From contig BNBH01000026.1 of the NCBI GenBank assembly GCA_014655195.1, positions 23,100 through 87,099 of the forward strand: a DNA stretch of 64,000 bases. The letters run 5' to 3'. The DNA is from Streptomyces cellulosae. GTDB lineage: Bacteria > Actinomycetota > Actinomycetes > Streptomycetales > Streptomycetaceae. The notes under the pieces were generated by a model. That model ran no database searches, had not been told where the DNA came from, and worked only from the letters and a program-made list of their open reading frames with translations. The translations under genes were made by a program, and so were the position numbers. Positions 51,006 through 60,750 of this stretch are shown piece after piece. Position 1 is the first letter of the stretch. Each line of letters opens with the position of its first letter.

Positions 51006-54000
51006 CCCGTCTGCACAAACGCCGCGCCCTGCTGATCGGCACCGAGCACTATGACGACGGTCGCTTCGCGCCACTGCCGTCCACACAGGCGGATGTCTGG
51101 GGGCTCGGTCAGGTTCTGCGGCATCGAAATATCGGCAACTTCGTCTCCATCCAGACGAAGACCGACCTCACGGCCGACGACATGCGACTGGCCATCGGAG
51201 AGTTCCTCACGGCGTGCGACGAGGACGAACTGGCACTGCTGTACATCTCGGGGCACGGTGTGAGACGGGTCAGGGACGGCGGCGAGTTCCACGTCGTCGC
51301 CCGGGACACCGACTTCGACCGGGTGGCCGAGACCGGTGTTAGCGCCGGGTTCGTCAATGAGCTGCTGGAACAGTGCGTCGCGCCGCAGAAGGTGGTGATG
51401 ATCGACTGCTGTCGCAGCGGTGGCTTCGCCGTCGGCCTGCGCACCTCCGACCAGCAGCCGGACGGCACCGTGGCCAAGTCCGGCGAATCGGCCCTGCTGA
51501 CCAGTCGGGGCGTCTACGTCCTGTCGTCCTCGCGCGCCGGCGAGGACTCGTACGCCGATGCCGGTCAAGGCGCCGACGTGAAGCCTTCTGCGTTCACCGC
51601 CGAGGTGATCGAAGCCCTCCGAACGGGCAAGGTCAGCAAGGATGGCAGCAGTGAAGTGTCGGTGGACGACCTGTTCGTCTACGTCAACCGGCGTATGCGG
51701 GCCCGAGGAGGCCGACAGGTACCGGTGCATTCGGCGCACGGTGTCGACGACCGCATCGTGATCGCCGCCTCTCCGCTCGGCCGTGCCCCGATTCTCGAAC
51801 CGCTGAGTCACCGACCACGTCAGGCCGCGGATCAGCCGCAAGCCGGCCCCGCGAAGTCTGCGGTAACTCAGCCGACCTGGTCCGACCTCCTGGACTACTA
51901 CCGCGAGTGCGTCCTGGCCGGTGACACCGAGACGCCGCTGATGGAGGTGGGGCATCACAACGCGTCGTACGCCTGCCTGACCGGGGCGGAACGCTTCCTC
52001 TCGGGCGATGTCGATGCCGACGGCTGCGTCGCCCTCCCCCAGGAGGCAGCCGCCCTCATCGAATCGGCGACCGAGCAGGACGCCGAGCTCTGGGCGGGCT
52101 ATCCCGCCGTGGTCCTGACGGGGCCGCGCACCGGTCGCTCCTGGCGGCATCCGAAGTTCGCCCCCTTGCTGATACGGCGCGTCGAGATCGTCCAAGGGGA
52201 GGGCGGGGTGCGGCTGAAACCCTACGGCCCGGTTCAGCCACATCCACGACTCGCTGTCGACTGGCTCGGCGAGGAAGAAGCGTCCCAGCTCGCGGACACC
52301 TTCCAGCCCTCCTGGCACCGGGGTCAGCACGATCGTATGGCAGTGGAGGCCCGCAATCTCCTGGCCGAGGACTTCGAGTTGCCGTGCGTGCAGGAACTCC
52401 GGCCCGACCAGCTTGCGGACCGTATCGACGTCCACACTCCCGGCCACGGTGCCCGTAATGCCGCAGTCCTCTTCACGGCCCTTCCCAAAACCGGCTTCAC
52501 GAAGCGGCTCCTCGACGACTTCACGGACATCGGAAAGCAGACGGACCAGATCCAGATGACCGCCCTCGGCGCCCTCGCGCCCGACGCCGCCCAGCGCGCA
52601 CGTGCGCTGGCTCTGGCAGATACGGAACCGGAGCGCCTGGTGACGCCTCTGCCCTGTAACGAAGCCCAGGCCGAGGTCATCCGTTCTGCCATGACCCGCC
52701 GCCTGACCGTGGCCACGGGTCCTCCCGGCACCGGCAAGAGCCAGCTGGTGGCCAATCTCGTCGCCACCGCCATCGTCGACGGACAGACTGTCCTGGTGGC
52801 GTCCACGAACAACGAGGCCGTGGACGAGGTCTGGCGTCGGTGCGACAGGCTGGTCCCCGGCAGCGTCGTACGCACCGGCTCGGCCCGAAAGAACGCGACG
52901 AGCAACGCGGAGCACGAGATCGCCGCCCTGCAGGAGTTGCGGACCATGGCGGATCCCTCGCCCAACGTGGCCACCGCCGCCGTGGAGGTCGACGTGTCGG
53001 CCGACCAGCTCGCCCGTGACCGGCACGCTCTCGCGCATATCGCGACCACGGAACGGCAGCTGCGCCAGGCCGGTGAGGCCCGCGAGGAGCACGCCAGGCA
53101 GCTCGGTGTTGCCGTAACCGAACTGCACCAGGTACTCAATGGGCCGACGCAACCGAAAGAGGTGGAGGAGAAGGCGGGCCGCCTCGCCCGCGCGTGGTTC
53201 CTCGGGCGCTGGCGGCGCACCCGTTTTCTGCGTACGCACGGCCTCGGCGCGTACGACGGTGATCACGTCGCAGGGTGCCTCGCGCTCGCCGGCTTCGCCG
53301 CCGCCGAGGCCGACTGGCGTGACCTGCACAGTCATGTGGCTTCCGTCGATGACACACATCTGTCCAAAGCTCTGCACGGCGCCGAGGCGGCTGTGCATGC
53401 CGCGTCGCGCACCCTTCTCGCCAGCACTGTGCAGGCACACGCACGGGCTGGGCGTCGCCGCATCCTCGACCTGCTCCGCGCACGGGACAGCGACCGCAGC
53501 GACTGGCCCGACATACGGGAAGTCCTCGGCCGGGCCCACGGGCAGAAGGCCCAGCCCGCAGTGGCCGGCTGGGCGGTGACCAGCCTTTCCGCCCGGCGTT
53601 TCCCACCCGGCCCGGCTCTGTTCGACCTCGTCGTCATCGACGAGGCCAGCCAGTGCGCCATCCCGCACGTCCTGCCGCTGCTGTTCCGCGCGCGGCGGGC
53701 TCTGGTGATCGGCGACGCCATGCAATTGGCGCACATCACGGAGGTCAGCCCGGAACGCGAGGCGCTCGTCCGATGGAAACTCGGACTGCGATCGGCGTGG
53801 CTGGAGAAGCACCGCCTTGCCTACCGGCGCCACTCCGCCTTCCACGCCGCCGAGAAGTCCGCCGGCGGCACCCGGCTGCTCGACGAACACTTCCGTTGCC
53901 ACCCGCGCATCGCCGCGATCTCCAACGACTTCTTCTACGACGGTGACCTGACCGTTCTCACGGACACTCGCGGACGGCCTGCCCTGCCGCGTCCGGCAGT

Positions 54001-54754
54001 CATCTGGACCCACGTGCCCGGACGGGCCGCCCGGTCGCCGTACGGCGGCTCGTGGGTCAACGAGGTCGAGATGGACAAAGTGGAAGCGAGCGTCCGGTAT
54101 CTCTTGGAGCAACTGCCCCCAGGAGCCACCATCGGCGTCGTGACCCCCTTCACAGCGCAGGCCGAAGCACTGCGCCGTCGGTTGAGCCGATATGACGAGG
54201 AGCGTCTGCGCGTCGGTACGGTGCACACTTTCCAAGGCGGCGAACGCGACGTCATGGTGTTCTCACTTGTCGCCGGGGAGGGCATGCGCCCCGGCGCCGT
54301 CGAATGGGTTGCCGGCCAGCTGAATCTCTGGAACGTCGCCATCACCAGAGCACGCAGTCACCTCATCGTGGTGGGGGACAAAGACCGCTGGCGGAAGCGG
54401 GGCGGTGTGGCCGGCGCGCTGCTCGACGCAGCGGAATACGACGGCTCCAGGGCACAGGACCAGGCCGGCGACCCCCTGTCCAAGCGCCTCTATCAGGCCC
54501 TCTCCCGGCTACCCGGGGCCACCGTCACCTTGGGTGAGAGCCTCCACGGGCATCCGGCCGATGCGCTGGTGCGCGGCACCGATGGCACAGCGACCCGGGC
54601 CGTGCTGCTCGATCGGGGGCCAGATGAAGGTGCCGACGCGGCACGTCACCTGCGGCTGACGCTGCACCGGCGGAACCTGCTGAGCGGCAGCGGCGAAAAA
54701 GAAGAAGCCATCCGCTGGCCGGCGTGGCGGCTGTACGACACGAAAGGGAGCTGA
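51002..54754 (+). CDS. Caspase-SF1 helicase fusion protein
   Basis: This 1250-residue protein has three parts. Residues 1-260 are a caspase-like peptidase with His85 (YISGHG) and Cys137 (MIDCCRSGG), both intact. Residues about 285-530 resemble the N-terminal region of bacterial DNA2/NAM7-type helicases (WSDLLDYYRECVLAGDTETPLMEVG). Residues about 540-1170 are a superfamily 1 helicase with Walker A TGPPGTGKSQL (about 573), DEAS box (about 880), LDEHFRCHPRI, TVHTFQGGERDVMVFS and WNVAITRA. A C-terminal tail of about 80 residues is unassigned. GTG 51002 is coupled to the EACC1 stop. Likely a nucleic-acid-triggered protease effector. Confidence 0.9.
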   Translation: MTRLHKRRALLIGTEHYDDGRFAPLPSTQADVWGLGQVLRHRNIGNFVSIQTKTDLTADDMRLAIGEFLTACDEDELALLYISGHGVRRVRDGGEFHVVARDTDFDRVAETGVSAGFVNELLEQCVAPQKVVMIDCCRSGGFAVGLRTSDQQPDGTVAKSGESALLTSRGVYVLSSSRAGEDSYADAGQGADVKPSAFTAEVIEALRTGKVSKDGSSEVSVDDLFVYVNRRMRARGGRQVPVHSAHGVDDRIVIAASPLGRAPILEPLSHRPRQAADQPQAGPAKSAVTQPTWSDLLDYYRECVLAGDTETPLMEVGHHNASYACLTGAERFLSGDVDADGCVALPQEAAALIESATEQDAELWAGYPAVVLTGPRTGRSWRHPKFAPLLIRRVEIVQGEGGVRLKPYGPVQPHPRLAVDWLGEEEASQLADTFQPSWHRGQHDRMAVEARNLLAEDFELPCVQELRPDQLADRIDVHTPGHGARNAAVLFTALPKTGFTKRLLDDFTDIGKQTDQIQMTALGALAPDAAQRARALALADTEPERLVTPLPCNEAQAEVIRSAMTRRLTVATGPPGTGKSQLVANLVATAIVDGQTVLVASTNNEAVDEVWRRCDRLVPGSVVRTGSARKNATSNAEHEIAALQELRTMADPSPNVATAAVEVDVSADQLARDRHALAHIATTERQLRQAGEAREEHARQLGVAVTELHQVLNGPTQPKEVEEKAGRLARAWFLGRWRRTRFLRTHGLGAYDGDHVAGCLALAGFAAAEADWRDLHSHVASVDDTHLSKALHGAEAAVHAASRTLLASTVQAHARAGRRRILDLLRARDSDRSDWPDIREVLGRAHGQKAQPAVAGWAVTSLSARRFPPGPALFDLVVIDEASQCAIPHVLPLLFRARRALVIGDAMQLAHITEVSPEREALVRWKLGLRSAWLEKHRLAYRRHSAFHAAEKSAGGTRLLDEHFRCHPRIAAISNDFFYDGDLTVLTDTRGRPALPRPAVIWTHVPGRAARSPYGGSWVNEVEMDKVEASVRYLLEQLPPGATIGVVTPFTAQAEALRRRLSRYDEERLRVGTVHTFQGGERDVMVFSLVAGEGMRPGAVEWVAGQLNLWNVAITRARSHLIVVGDKDRWRKRGGVAGALLDAAEYDGSRAQDQAGDPLSKRLYQALSRLPGATVTLGESLHGHPADALVRGTDGTATRAVLLDRGPDEGADAARHLRLTLHRRNLLSGSGEKEEAIRWPAWRLYDTKGS

Positions 54755-54792
54755 TCAGGCAGCAGCCCTGCCTCCTGCCCCTATACAGGGGG

Positions 54793-55497
54793 TTACTCGC
54801 TGTACGCCTGCTTCCAGCGTGTCCGGTGCCGGGCGTTCCCCTGACCGGCACCGTTGATCTCGGCGAGTGACATCAAGGAGGCCCCTCCGTTCCACACCCC
54901 CAGGTGGTCACGGTGTACGGCGAGAATCCCATGCTGCAACGCGAACTTCTGGGACGGCCGACTGAACCGCGTGGTCGTCACGAACACGGCCAGGTCGGCA
55001 CCGAAATGCACCCGAGCCCCGAGCAGGTCCCGCAGTTCACGGCTCGCGATCGTGCTGGTCGGTGCGTACCGCTTGCACTGGATCACCATGCTCCGGCCGT
55101 CTGGCAATCGGCCGACGACGTCAGCTCCGTTGTCGTTCGCGCCGCCCACCCGGCGTACCTCGACGCACCCGTCTCGTCGGCAGAGGTTCGCGACCAGTTC
55201 CTCGAACTGTGTACCGGTCATCGCGTCCACCTCGGTCAGCGTCCGCCGACCGGCATCGATCATGTCGGCCTGTCGCCAGGCGTGGTCCCGCTTGCGCACC
55301 AGCCGGTCAGTACGCCACAGCCACCAAGCGACCGCTCCCACGCAGCCCAGCAGTAGTACCCCCGTGACGTAGGGCCAGACTACCGACCAGAACATGCTCA
55401 GGAGAGCTATGGCGATGGCCCCACACGCCGACGCCCGCTTCAGCCAGAGCGCCCTCCGCTTTCGCGCAGCCGCACCTCGTCCACGCCGAGCTGCCAT
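54793..55497 (-). CDS. Membrane-anchored Mrr-type restriction endonuclease
   Basis: This 234-residue protein has a basic N-terminus, two membrane helices (about residues 26-42 and 45-62) and an Mrr_cat domain. The PD-(D/E)XK core is visible as FEELVANLCRRDG, GANDNGADVVG (Asp126) and VIQCKRY (Gln140-x-Lys142). Related membrane-linked Mrr-like nucleases are widespread in Streptomyces. It converges on the caspase-helicase gene with 38 bp between stops. ATG 55497 follows GGGAGGCAGGT; an in-frame ATG at 55578 has a poorer site. It may be an additional nuclease effector of the island. Confidence 0.82.
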   Translation of the reverse strand: MAARRGRGAAARKRRALWLKRASACGAIAIALLSMFWSVVWPYVTGVLLLGCVGAVAWWLWRTDRLVRKRDHAWRQADMIDAGRRTLTEVDAMTGTQFEELVANLCRRDGCVEVRRVGGANDNGADVVGRLPDGRSMVIQCKRYAPTSTIASRELRDLLGARVHFGADLAVFVTTTRFSRPSQKFALQHGILAVHRDHLGVWNGGASLMSLAEINGAGQGNARHRTRWKQAYSE

Positions 55498-55778
55498 ACC
55501 TGCCTCCCGCCCTCGGCCACCTCGATTCCGCAGTCTGACCAACGAAGGCCGGCCCGAGTAGAGCGCGGAGTCGGCCATTGGCCGGATCAGGCTGGCGAAC
55601 GTGCTCCAGGCAACGCGAAGGACGGTGAGGCACCGACCAGCAAGATCACGACCTACAGATGCAGGAAGTGTTGTCCTCCGAGTCCACCTTTGTGTCGATG
55701 AAGTTGGGGCAGCGTACCTATGAGGTCAACGCCTCGCCGGATCCCCGCCGGGCCGGCGATGAGGCGGTCCGCCCGGCG

Positions 55779-57411
55779 ACCTTGTACTTGCCGACGCTGA
55801 ACGCGGACGCCATCAACCACGGGGTCCTGACCGGTGACACCGGGCACGTCCTGCGGATCGGCGGGGTGATGCTCGGCGTGACGCTCGTCCAGATGACGTG
55901 TGCCGCCGTGGCCGTGTACCTCAGTACGCGGACGGCGATGGCGCTGGGAAGGGACCTGCGGGCACAGCTCTTCGCCGGGGTCCAGACCTTCTCGGTACGG
56001 GAGGTGGGACGCTTCGGCGCGGCCTCGCTGATCACCAGGGCCACCAACGACGTGCAGCAGATCCAGACCCTGGTCCTGCTGGTGTTCACGCTGGTGGTGT
56101 CGGCTCCGGTGATGGGTGTGGGCGCACTGGTGATGGCGGTGGGGCTGGACGCGCCGTTGTCGCTGTTGCTCGTGGTGGTGCTGCCCGTGCTGGCCTGCGC
56201 GATGGGTGTGATTTTCGGTCGGCAGATGCCGCTGTCGGCCTCCCTGCAGCAGCGGGTCGACCGGGTCACCAAGGTGGTGCGGGAGCAGATCACCGGCATC
56301 CGGATCGTTCGGGCCTTCGTACGCGACCGGCACGAGCAGGAGCGGTTCGCGGAGGTCAACCGGGACCTGCTCGACGTGGGGCTGCGGCTGGGGCGGATCC
56401 AGGCGTTCGGGATGCCGACCGGCATGCTGGTCCTGGAGTTATCGGGGATCGCGGTGCTCTGGTTCGGTGGCCACCGGGTGGCCGGCGGCGGCATGCAGGT
56501 CGGGACGCTGATCGCGTTCCTCCAGTACCTCACGCAGATCCTGCAGGCCGTGATGATGGCGATGATGGCGTTCCTGCTCTCGCCCCGGGCGAGCGTCTGC
56601 GCGGAGCGCATCCGCGAGGTCCTCGACACCCGCAGCAGCCTGACCCTGGCCTCCTCGCCGGTCACCGCCCTGCGCGAACCAGGCCACCTGGAACTGCGCG
56701 ACGTCGGCTTCCGCTACCCGGGGGCGGAGGCGCCGGTGCTGCGCCGGATCTCGCTCATCGCCCGCCCCGGTCGTCGGATCCACCGGCAGTGGCAAGACGA
56801 CGCTGCTGCACTTGGTGCCCCGGCTGTTCGACGCGACCGACGGGCAGGTTCTCGTCGGCGGCACGGACGTACGCGCGATGGACCGGAGCTTGCTGGCGTC
56901 GACGGTCGGGCTGGTGTCGCAGAGGCCGTACCTCTTCTCCGGCACCATCGCCTCCACCCTGCGTTACGGACTCCCCGAGGCGAGCGACGAGGAGCTGTGG
57001 CAGGCGCTGGAGACGGCACAGGCACGCGACTTCGTCGAGGCTCTGCCCGAGGGACTCGACGCCCCTGTCGCGCAAGGCGGCAGCAACCTGTCGGGCGGCC
57101 AGCGTCAGCGCCTGGCCATCGCGCGAGTGCTGCTGGCCCGGCCGGACGTGTACCTCTTCGACGACTCCTTCGCCGCGCTGGACGCGGCCACCGACGCCCG
57201 ACTGCGCACCGCGCTGACCACCGGGACCGCAGGAGCGACCGTCGTGATCGTCGCCCAGCGGGTGTCCACCGTCCGCCACGCCGACCGCATCGTCGTCCTG
57301 GACGAGGGCCGTGTCGCAGCGAGCGGTACCCACGAGGAACTGATGGACACCAGCCCGACCTACCGGGAGATCACCCTCTCCCAGATGACAGCAGAGGAGG
57401 CGGCCGCATGA
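55779..57411 (+). pseudogene. ABC transporter (permease-ATPase) gene, 5'-truncated and frameshifted
   Basis: Homology to exporter-type ABC half-transporters begins abruptly at TLYLPTLNADAINHGVLTGDTG (55779) without the first ~50 residues and first helix. The permease region continues to ARPG at 56769. Then a small deletion, estimated 11-14 bp, removes the strand before Walker A and shifts frame. The intact text VVGSTGSGKTTLL, LSGGQRQRLAIARVLL and VVIVAQRVSTVRHAD follows in the +1 frame to the stop at 57411. A TTA codon lies at 56439. It overlaps the next ABC gene (ATGA), originally its heterodimer partner. Confidence 0.8.
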
Positions 57412-59204
57412 CGGCCGACGCCCCAAGCACCGGCAAGCCCCAGGACTTCCGCCGATCCGCCGCGCGGCTGCTGCGCGCCATGGGCCCCGACCGGCACCTG
57501 CTGGTCCTGTGCCTGGCCCTGAGCGTGGTGAGTGTGGCGCTCACCGTATCGGTGCCGATGACCCTCGGGCACGCGACCGACCTGATCGTGCGCGGCGCGG
57601 CCAGTGGCGGCGTGGACTTCGGGAGGGTCGGACTGGTGCTCACGGTGGCGGCCGTCCTGGTCGTCGTCTCCGCCTCCTGTGCCTTCGCCCGCGGGCGGCT
57701 GGCCCAGGACATCAGCCAGCGCACCGCCTACCGGCTGCGCGAGCAGGCGTCCGCCAAACTCACCGTCCTGCCCCTGAGCTACCTTGACCGCCGCCCCCGC
57801 GGCGACCTGGTCTCCCGGCTCACCAACGACGCGGACAACATCGCCCTCACCCTCCAGCAGCTCCTCACCAAGATCGCGGTCTCGCTGCTCAGTGTCATCG
57901 GCGTCCTCGGGATGATGCTGTGGCTGTCACCGCTCCTCACCCTGATCGCGGTGGCGTCCCTGCCGGTGGTCGCGGTCATCACCCGGTGGCTGGGACGCCG
58001 CTCGCAGCCGGAATTCACCAAGCAGTGGCGGACCACCGGCGAACTCGGCGCCCACGTCGAGGAGATGTTCACCGGGCACGACCAAGTACTGCTCTTCGGC
58101 CGTGGCGAGGACGCACAGCGGGTCTTCGACGAGCGCAACCACGGTGTCTTCGAGGCCGCACACCGCGCCCAGTTCCTCTCCGGCATCATTCAGCCGGCCA
58201 CAGCCCTCCTCGGGCACCTCACCTTCGTCGCGGTCGCCGTGTGCGGTGGGCTGCGAGTGGCGTCCGGCGCGATGACCGTCGGTGAGATCCAGGCATTCAT
58301 CACCTACACCCTGCAGTTCAACAACCCCCTCACCCAGGCCGCCGCCCTTGTCAGCATCGTGCAGTCCGGCGTCGCCTCCGCGGAGCGCGTCTTCGAACTC
58401 GTCGACGCCGACGAGCAGACTCCCGACCCGCAGGAGCCGCGGCAGCTCCCCGGGATCTCGGGCAAGGTCGAGTTCGAGCAGGTGTCCTTCCGCTACGAAC
58501 CGGACGAGCCGCTGATCGAGAAACTCGACCTCACGGTCGCACCGCACGAAACCGTGGCCATCGTCGGCCCCACCGGCGCGGGCAAGACCACCCTGGTCAA
58601 CCTGCTGCTGCGGTTCTACGAACCCACCAGCGGCCGCATCACCCTCGACGGCATCGACATCGCCGCCCTTCCCCGCGCCGCACTGCGCCGCCACATCGGC
58701 ATGGTGCTCCAGGACACCTGGCTCTTCGAAGGCACCATCGCCGCCAACATCGCCTACGGCAAGGACAGCGCCACTCACGAGGAGATCGTGGCGGCGGCGA
58801 CGGCAGCCCGTGCCGACCACTTCATCCGCACACTGCCCGACGGCTACCAGACCCTCCTCGACGAGAACGGCGCCAACCTGAGCGACGGCGAACGCCAACT
58901 CCTCACCATCGCCCGCGCCTTCCTCACCAAACCGCCGATCCTGGTCCTGGACGAGGCCACCTCGTCAGTCGACACCCGCACCGAGGTGCTGATCCAGCAC
59001 GCCATGGCCGATCTGCGCACCGACCGGACCAGCTTCGTCATCGCCCACCGCCTCTCCACGATCCGCGACGCGGACACCATCCTGGTCATGGAGCAGGGAC
59101 GCATCGTCGAACACGGCCGGCACGAGGAACTGCTGGCGGCCGACGGCGCGTACGCACGCCTGTACGCGGCCCAGTTCGCCCGGGTGGCCACGCAACTCGC
59201 TTAA
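57408..59204 (+). CDS. ABC exporter half-transporter (TMD-NBD)
   Basis: This 598-residue protein has six membrane helices (about 20-310) and an ATPase domain with Walker A GPTGAGKTTLVNLLLRFYEP, Q-loop VLQDTWLFEGTI, signature LSDGERQLLTIARAFL (LSDGE rather than LSGGQ) and Walker B ILVLDEATSSVDTRTE. The non-canonical signature and its former partner's canonical one fit a heterodimeric exporter of the LmrCD/BmrCD type. Because the partner is broken, it is either a non-functional orphan or pairs elsewhere. ATG 57408 overlaps the preceding stop. Confidence 0.88.
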   Translation: MTADAPSTGKPQDFRRSAARLLRAMGPDRHLLVLCLALSVVSVALTVSVPMTLGHATDLIVRGAASGGVDFGRVGLVLTVAAVLVVVSASCAFARGRLAQDISQRTAYRLREQASAKLTVLPLSYLDRRPRGDLVSRLTNDADNIALTLQQLLTKIAVSLLSVIGVLGMMLWLSPLLTLIAVASLPVVAVITRWLGRRSQPEFTKQWRTTGELGAHVEEMFTGHDQVLLFGRGEDAQRVFDERNHGVFEAAHRAQFLSGIIQPATALLGHLTFVAVAVCGGLRVASGAMTVGEIQAFITYTLQFNNPLTQAAALVSIVQSGVASAERVFELVDADEQTPDPQEPRQLPGISGKVEFEQVSFRYEPDEPLIEKLDLTVAPHETVAIVGPTGAGKTTLVNLLLRFYEPTSGRITLDGIDIAALPRAALRRHIGMVLQDTWLFEGTIAANIAYGKDSATHEEIVAAATAARADHFIRTLPDGYQTLLDENGANLSDGERQLLTIARAFLTKPPILVLDEATSSVDTRTEVLIQHAMADLRTDRTSFVIAHRLSTIRDADTILVMEQGRIVEHGRHEELLAADGAYARLYAAQFARVATQLA

Positions 59205-60640
59205 CCGGTCCGCCGCTCGGGGCGGCGCGGCAGGGCGAGCGCGACGACGGCCGTGACCGTCAGGACCACCGCGATGGCCAGGAAGGCCCGCGCGTACCCG
59301 GCGGTGAGTGCCGGTACGCCGACGCCGTCGGTGGCGGCGAGCGTGGACAGGACGGCGAGACCGAGTGCGCCGCCGACCTGCTTCGTGGTGTTCATCAGCC
59401 CGGAAGCCGCCCCGGCGTCGGCAGGAGCTACGTCGCTGGTGACCGCGGTGGTGATCGGTGTGAGCAGGAGCCCGCTGCCGATCGAGATGACCAGTGCCGG
59501 GCCCAGGATCCCGTCGACGTAGCCGCTGTCGGGGCTGATCCGGCTCTGCCACCAGAAGCCGGCCGCCGAGACGACGGCGCTGGTGACGATCAGGGTCCGT
59601 GGGCCGGTGCGCTCCATCAGGCGTGGCGCGAGGCGGGCGCCGACGGCCATGGTCACCAGGGTGTGCGGCAGGAAGCCCACGGCCGTCCGCAAAGGGCCGT
59701 AGTGCATTACCTGCTGCATGCAGAGGGAGAGGAAGTACCACATCGGGATGAGGCAGGCCCCCGTCAGCAGCAGGACCAGGTTGCCCACGCCCACCGACCG
59801 GATCCGCAGGAGGCGCGGGGGCACCAGGGGAGTGTGCACCACACGGGCCTCCACCCGGACGAAGACCGCCAGAGCCAGCACCCCTGCCGCTGTCGCCCCG
59901 GCGGTGAGAGCATCGCTCCCGCCGCGTGAGTTCGTCTGCGCCAGTCCGAAGGTGAGGCCGGCGATTCCGGCCGTCGCCAGTGAGGCCCCCGCGACGTCGA
60001 GGCGCGGCCTGGGCCCACCGTCCCGCCCGCCCGGCACCAGACGCCCGCCCAGCAGGACGCCCGCGGCGCCGATCGGCACGTTGACCAGCAGGATCCACCG
60101 CCACGACAGGTACTCGGTCAGTGCGCCGCCGATCAGGTTGCCCGCGGCGCCACCGGCCACCCCGACCGCCGTCCAGGCGCCCAGCGCGCGCGTCCGCGAC
60201 GGCCCCTCGGTGAACGTCCCGGTCAGTACGGTCAGGGTGGCCGGGGCGAGCAGCGCAGCCCCGGCTCCCTGCACCGCGCGAGCGGCGATCAGCGCTGCGG
60301 GTGACGAGGCAAGTCCTCCCACCAGGCTTGCACCGGAGAACAGTGCCAGCCCCAGCACGAAGGCCCGCCGGTGCCCCAGGACGTCCGCGAGGCGACCGCC
60401 CAGCAGCAGGAGTCCGGCGAACGCGAGCCCGTAGGCGTTGACCACCCACGACAGGTCCGCCGTCGTGAAGCCGAGGGCGGTGCGGATCGACGGCAGGGCG
60501 ACGTTCACCACGGAAACGTCCAGCACCACCATGAACTGCGCAGCACAGGCCAGACCAAGGATCCATGTTGCGCGACGGCGCCCTACGGCGGGGGCGGCCC
60601 GCACCGTGCTTCCCTCGGACGCCGCGTACTCCTGCGTCAC
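59201..60640 (-). CDS. MFS drug exporter, DHA2 family
   Basis: This 479-residue membrane protein has the DHA2 signature LDVSVVNVALPSI in TM1, LLLLGGRLADVLGHRRAFVLG, RAVQGAGAALLAPATL and WRWILLVNVPIG. It converges on the ABC gene with a 4-nt overlap of stops and is divergent from a TetR regulator 110 bp away. This is the common repressor-exporter pair. It may export a xenobiotic or a self-made compound; no biosynthetic gene is adjacent. Confidence 0.88.
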   Translation of the reverse strand: MTQEYAASEGSTVRAAPAVGRRRATWILGLACAAQFMVVLDVSVVNVALPSIRTALGFTTADLSWVVNAYGLAFAGLLLLGGRLADVLGHRRAFVLGLALFSGASLVGGLASSPAALIAARAVQGAGAALLAPATLTVLTGTFTEGPSRTRALGAWTAVGVAGGAAGNLIGGALTEYLSWRWILLVNVPIGAAGVLLGGRLVPGGRDGGPRPRLDVAGASLATAGIAGLTFGLAQTNSRGGSDALTAGATAAGVLALAVFVRVEARVVHTPLVPPRLLRIRSVGVGNLVLLLTGACLIPMWYFLSLCMQQVMHYGPLRTAVGFLPHTLVTMAVGARLAPRLMERTGPRTLIVTSAVVSAAGFWWQSRISPDSGYVDGILGPALVISIGSGLLLTPITTAVTSDVAPADAGAASGLMNTTKQVGGALGLAVLSTLAATDGVGVPALTAGYARAFLAIAVVLTVTAVVALALPRRPERRTG

Positions 60641-60712
60641 GTCACCCAGCCCCTCCCGAGTCCCTCACCGGTCATGTGCGGTCACCTTCAATGGACCTGG
60701 CAGACGTTATGA

Positions 60713-60721
60713 TACGGCGTA
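60713..60721. promoter_or_regulatory. Short palindrome TACGGCGTA in the MFS/TetR divergent promoter
   Basis: TACG-G-CGTA lies 30 bp before the TetR start within a locally AT-rich stretch (GTTATGATACGGCGTACCAA) between the divergent exporter and TetR genes. It is a modest operator candidate, with arms of only 4 bp. Confidence 0.4.
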
Positions 60722-60750
60722 CCAAAACCGCGCGGGAAGGTGAAGCGAGC

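Noticed and set aside
50882..54235. 1117-codon minus-strand frame opposite the caspase-helicase
   Set aside because: No motif or natural composition; the plus strand carries complete caspase and helicase motifs.
55659..55778. Coding sequence before the ABC homology start
   Set aside because: The frame is open from ATG 55659, but the text does not resemble an ABC transporter N-terminus and no ribosome-binding site precedes it; it is treated as junction sequence.
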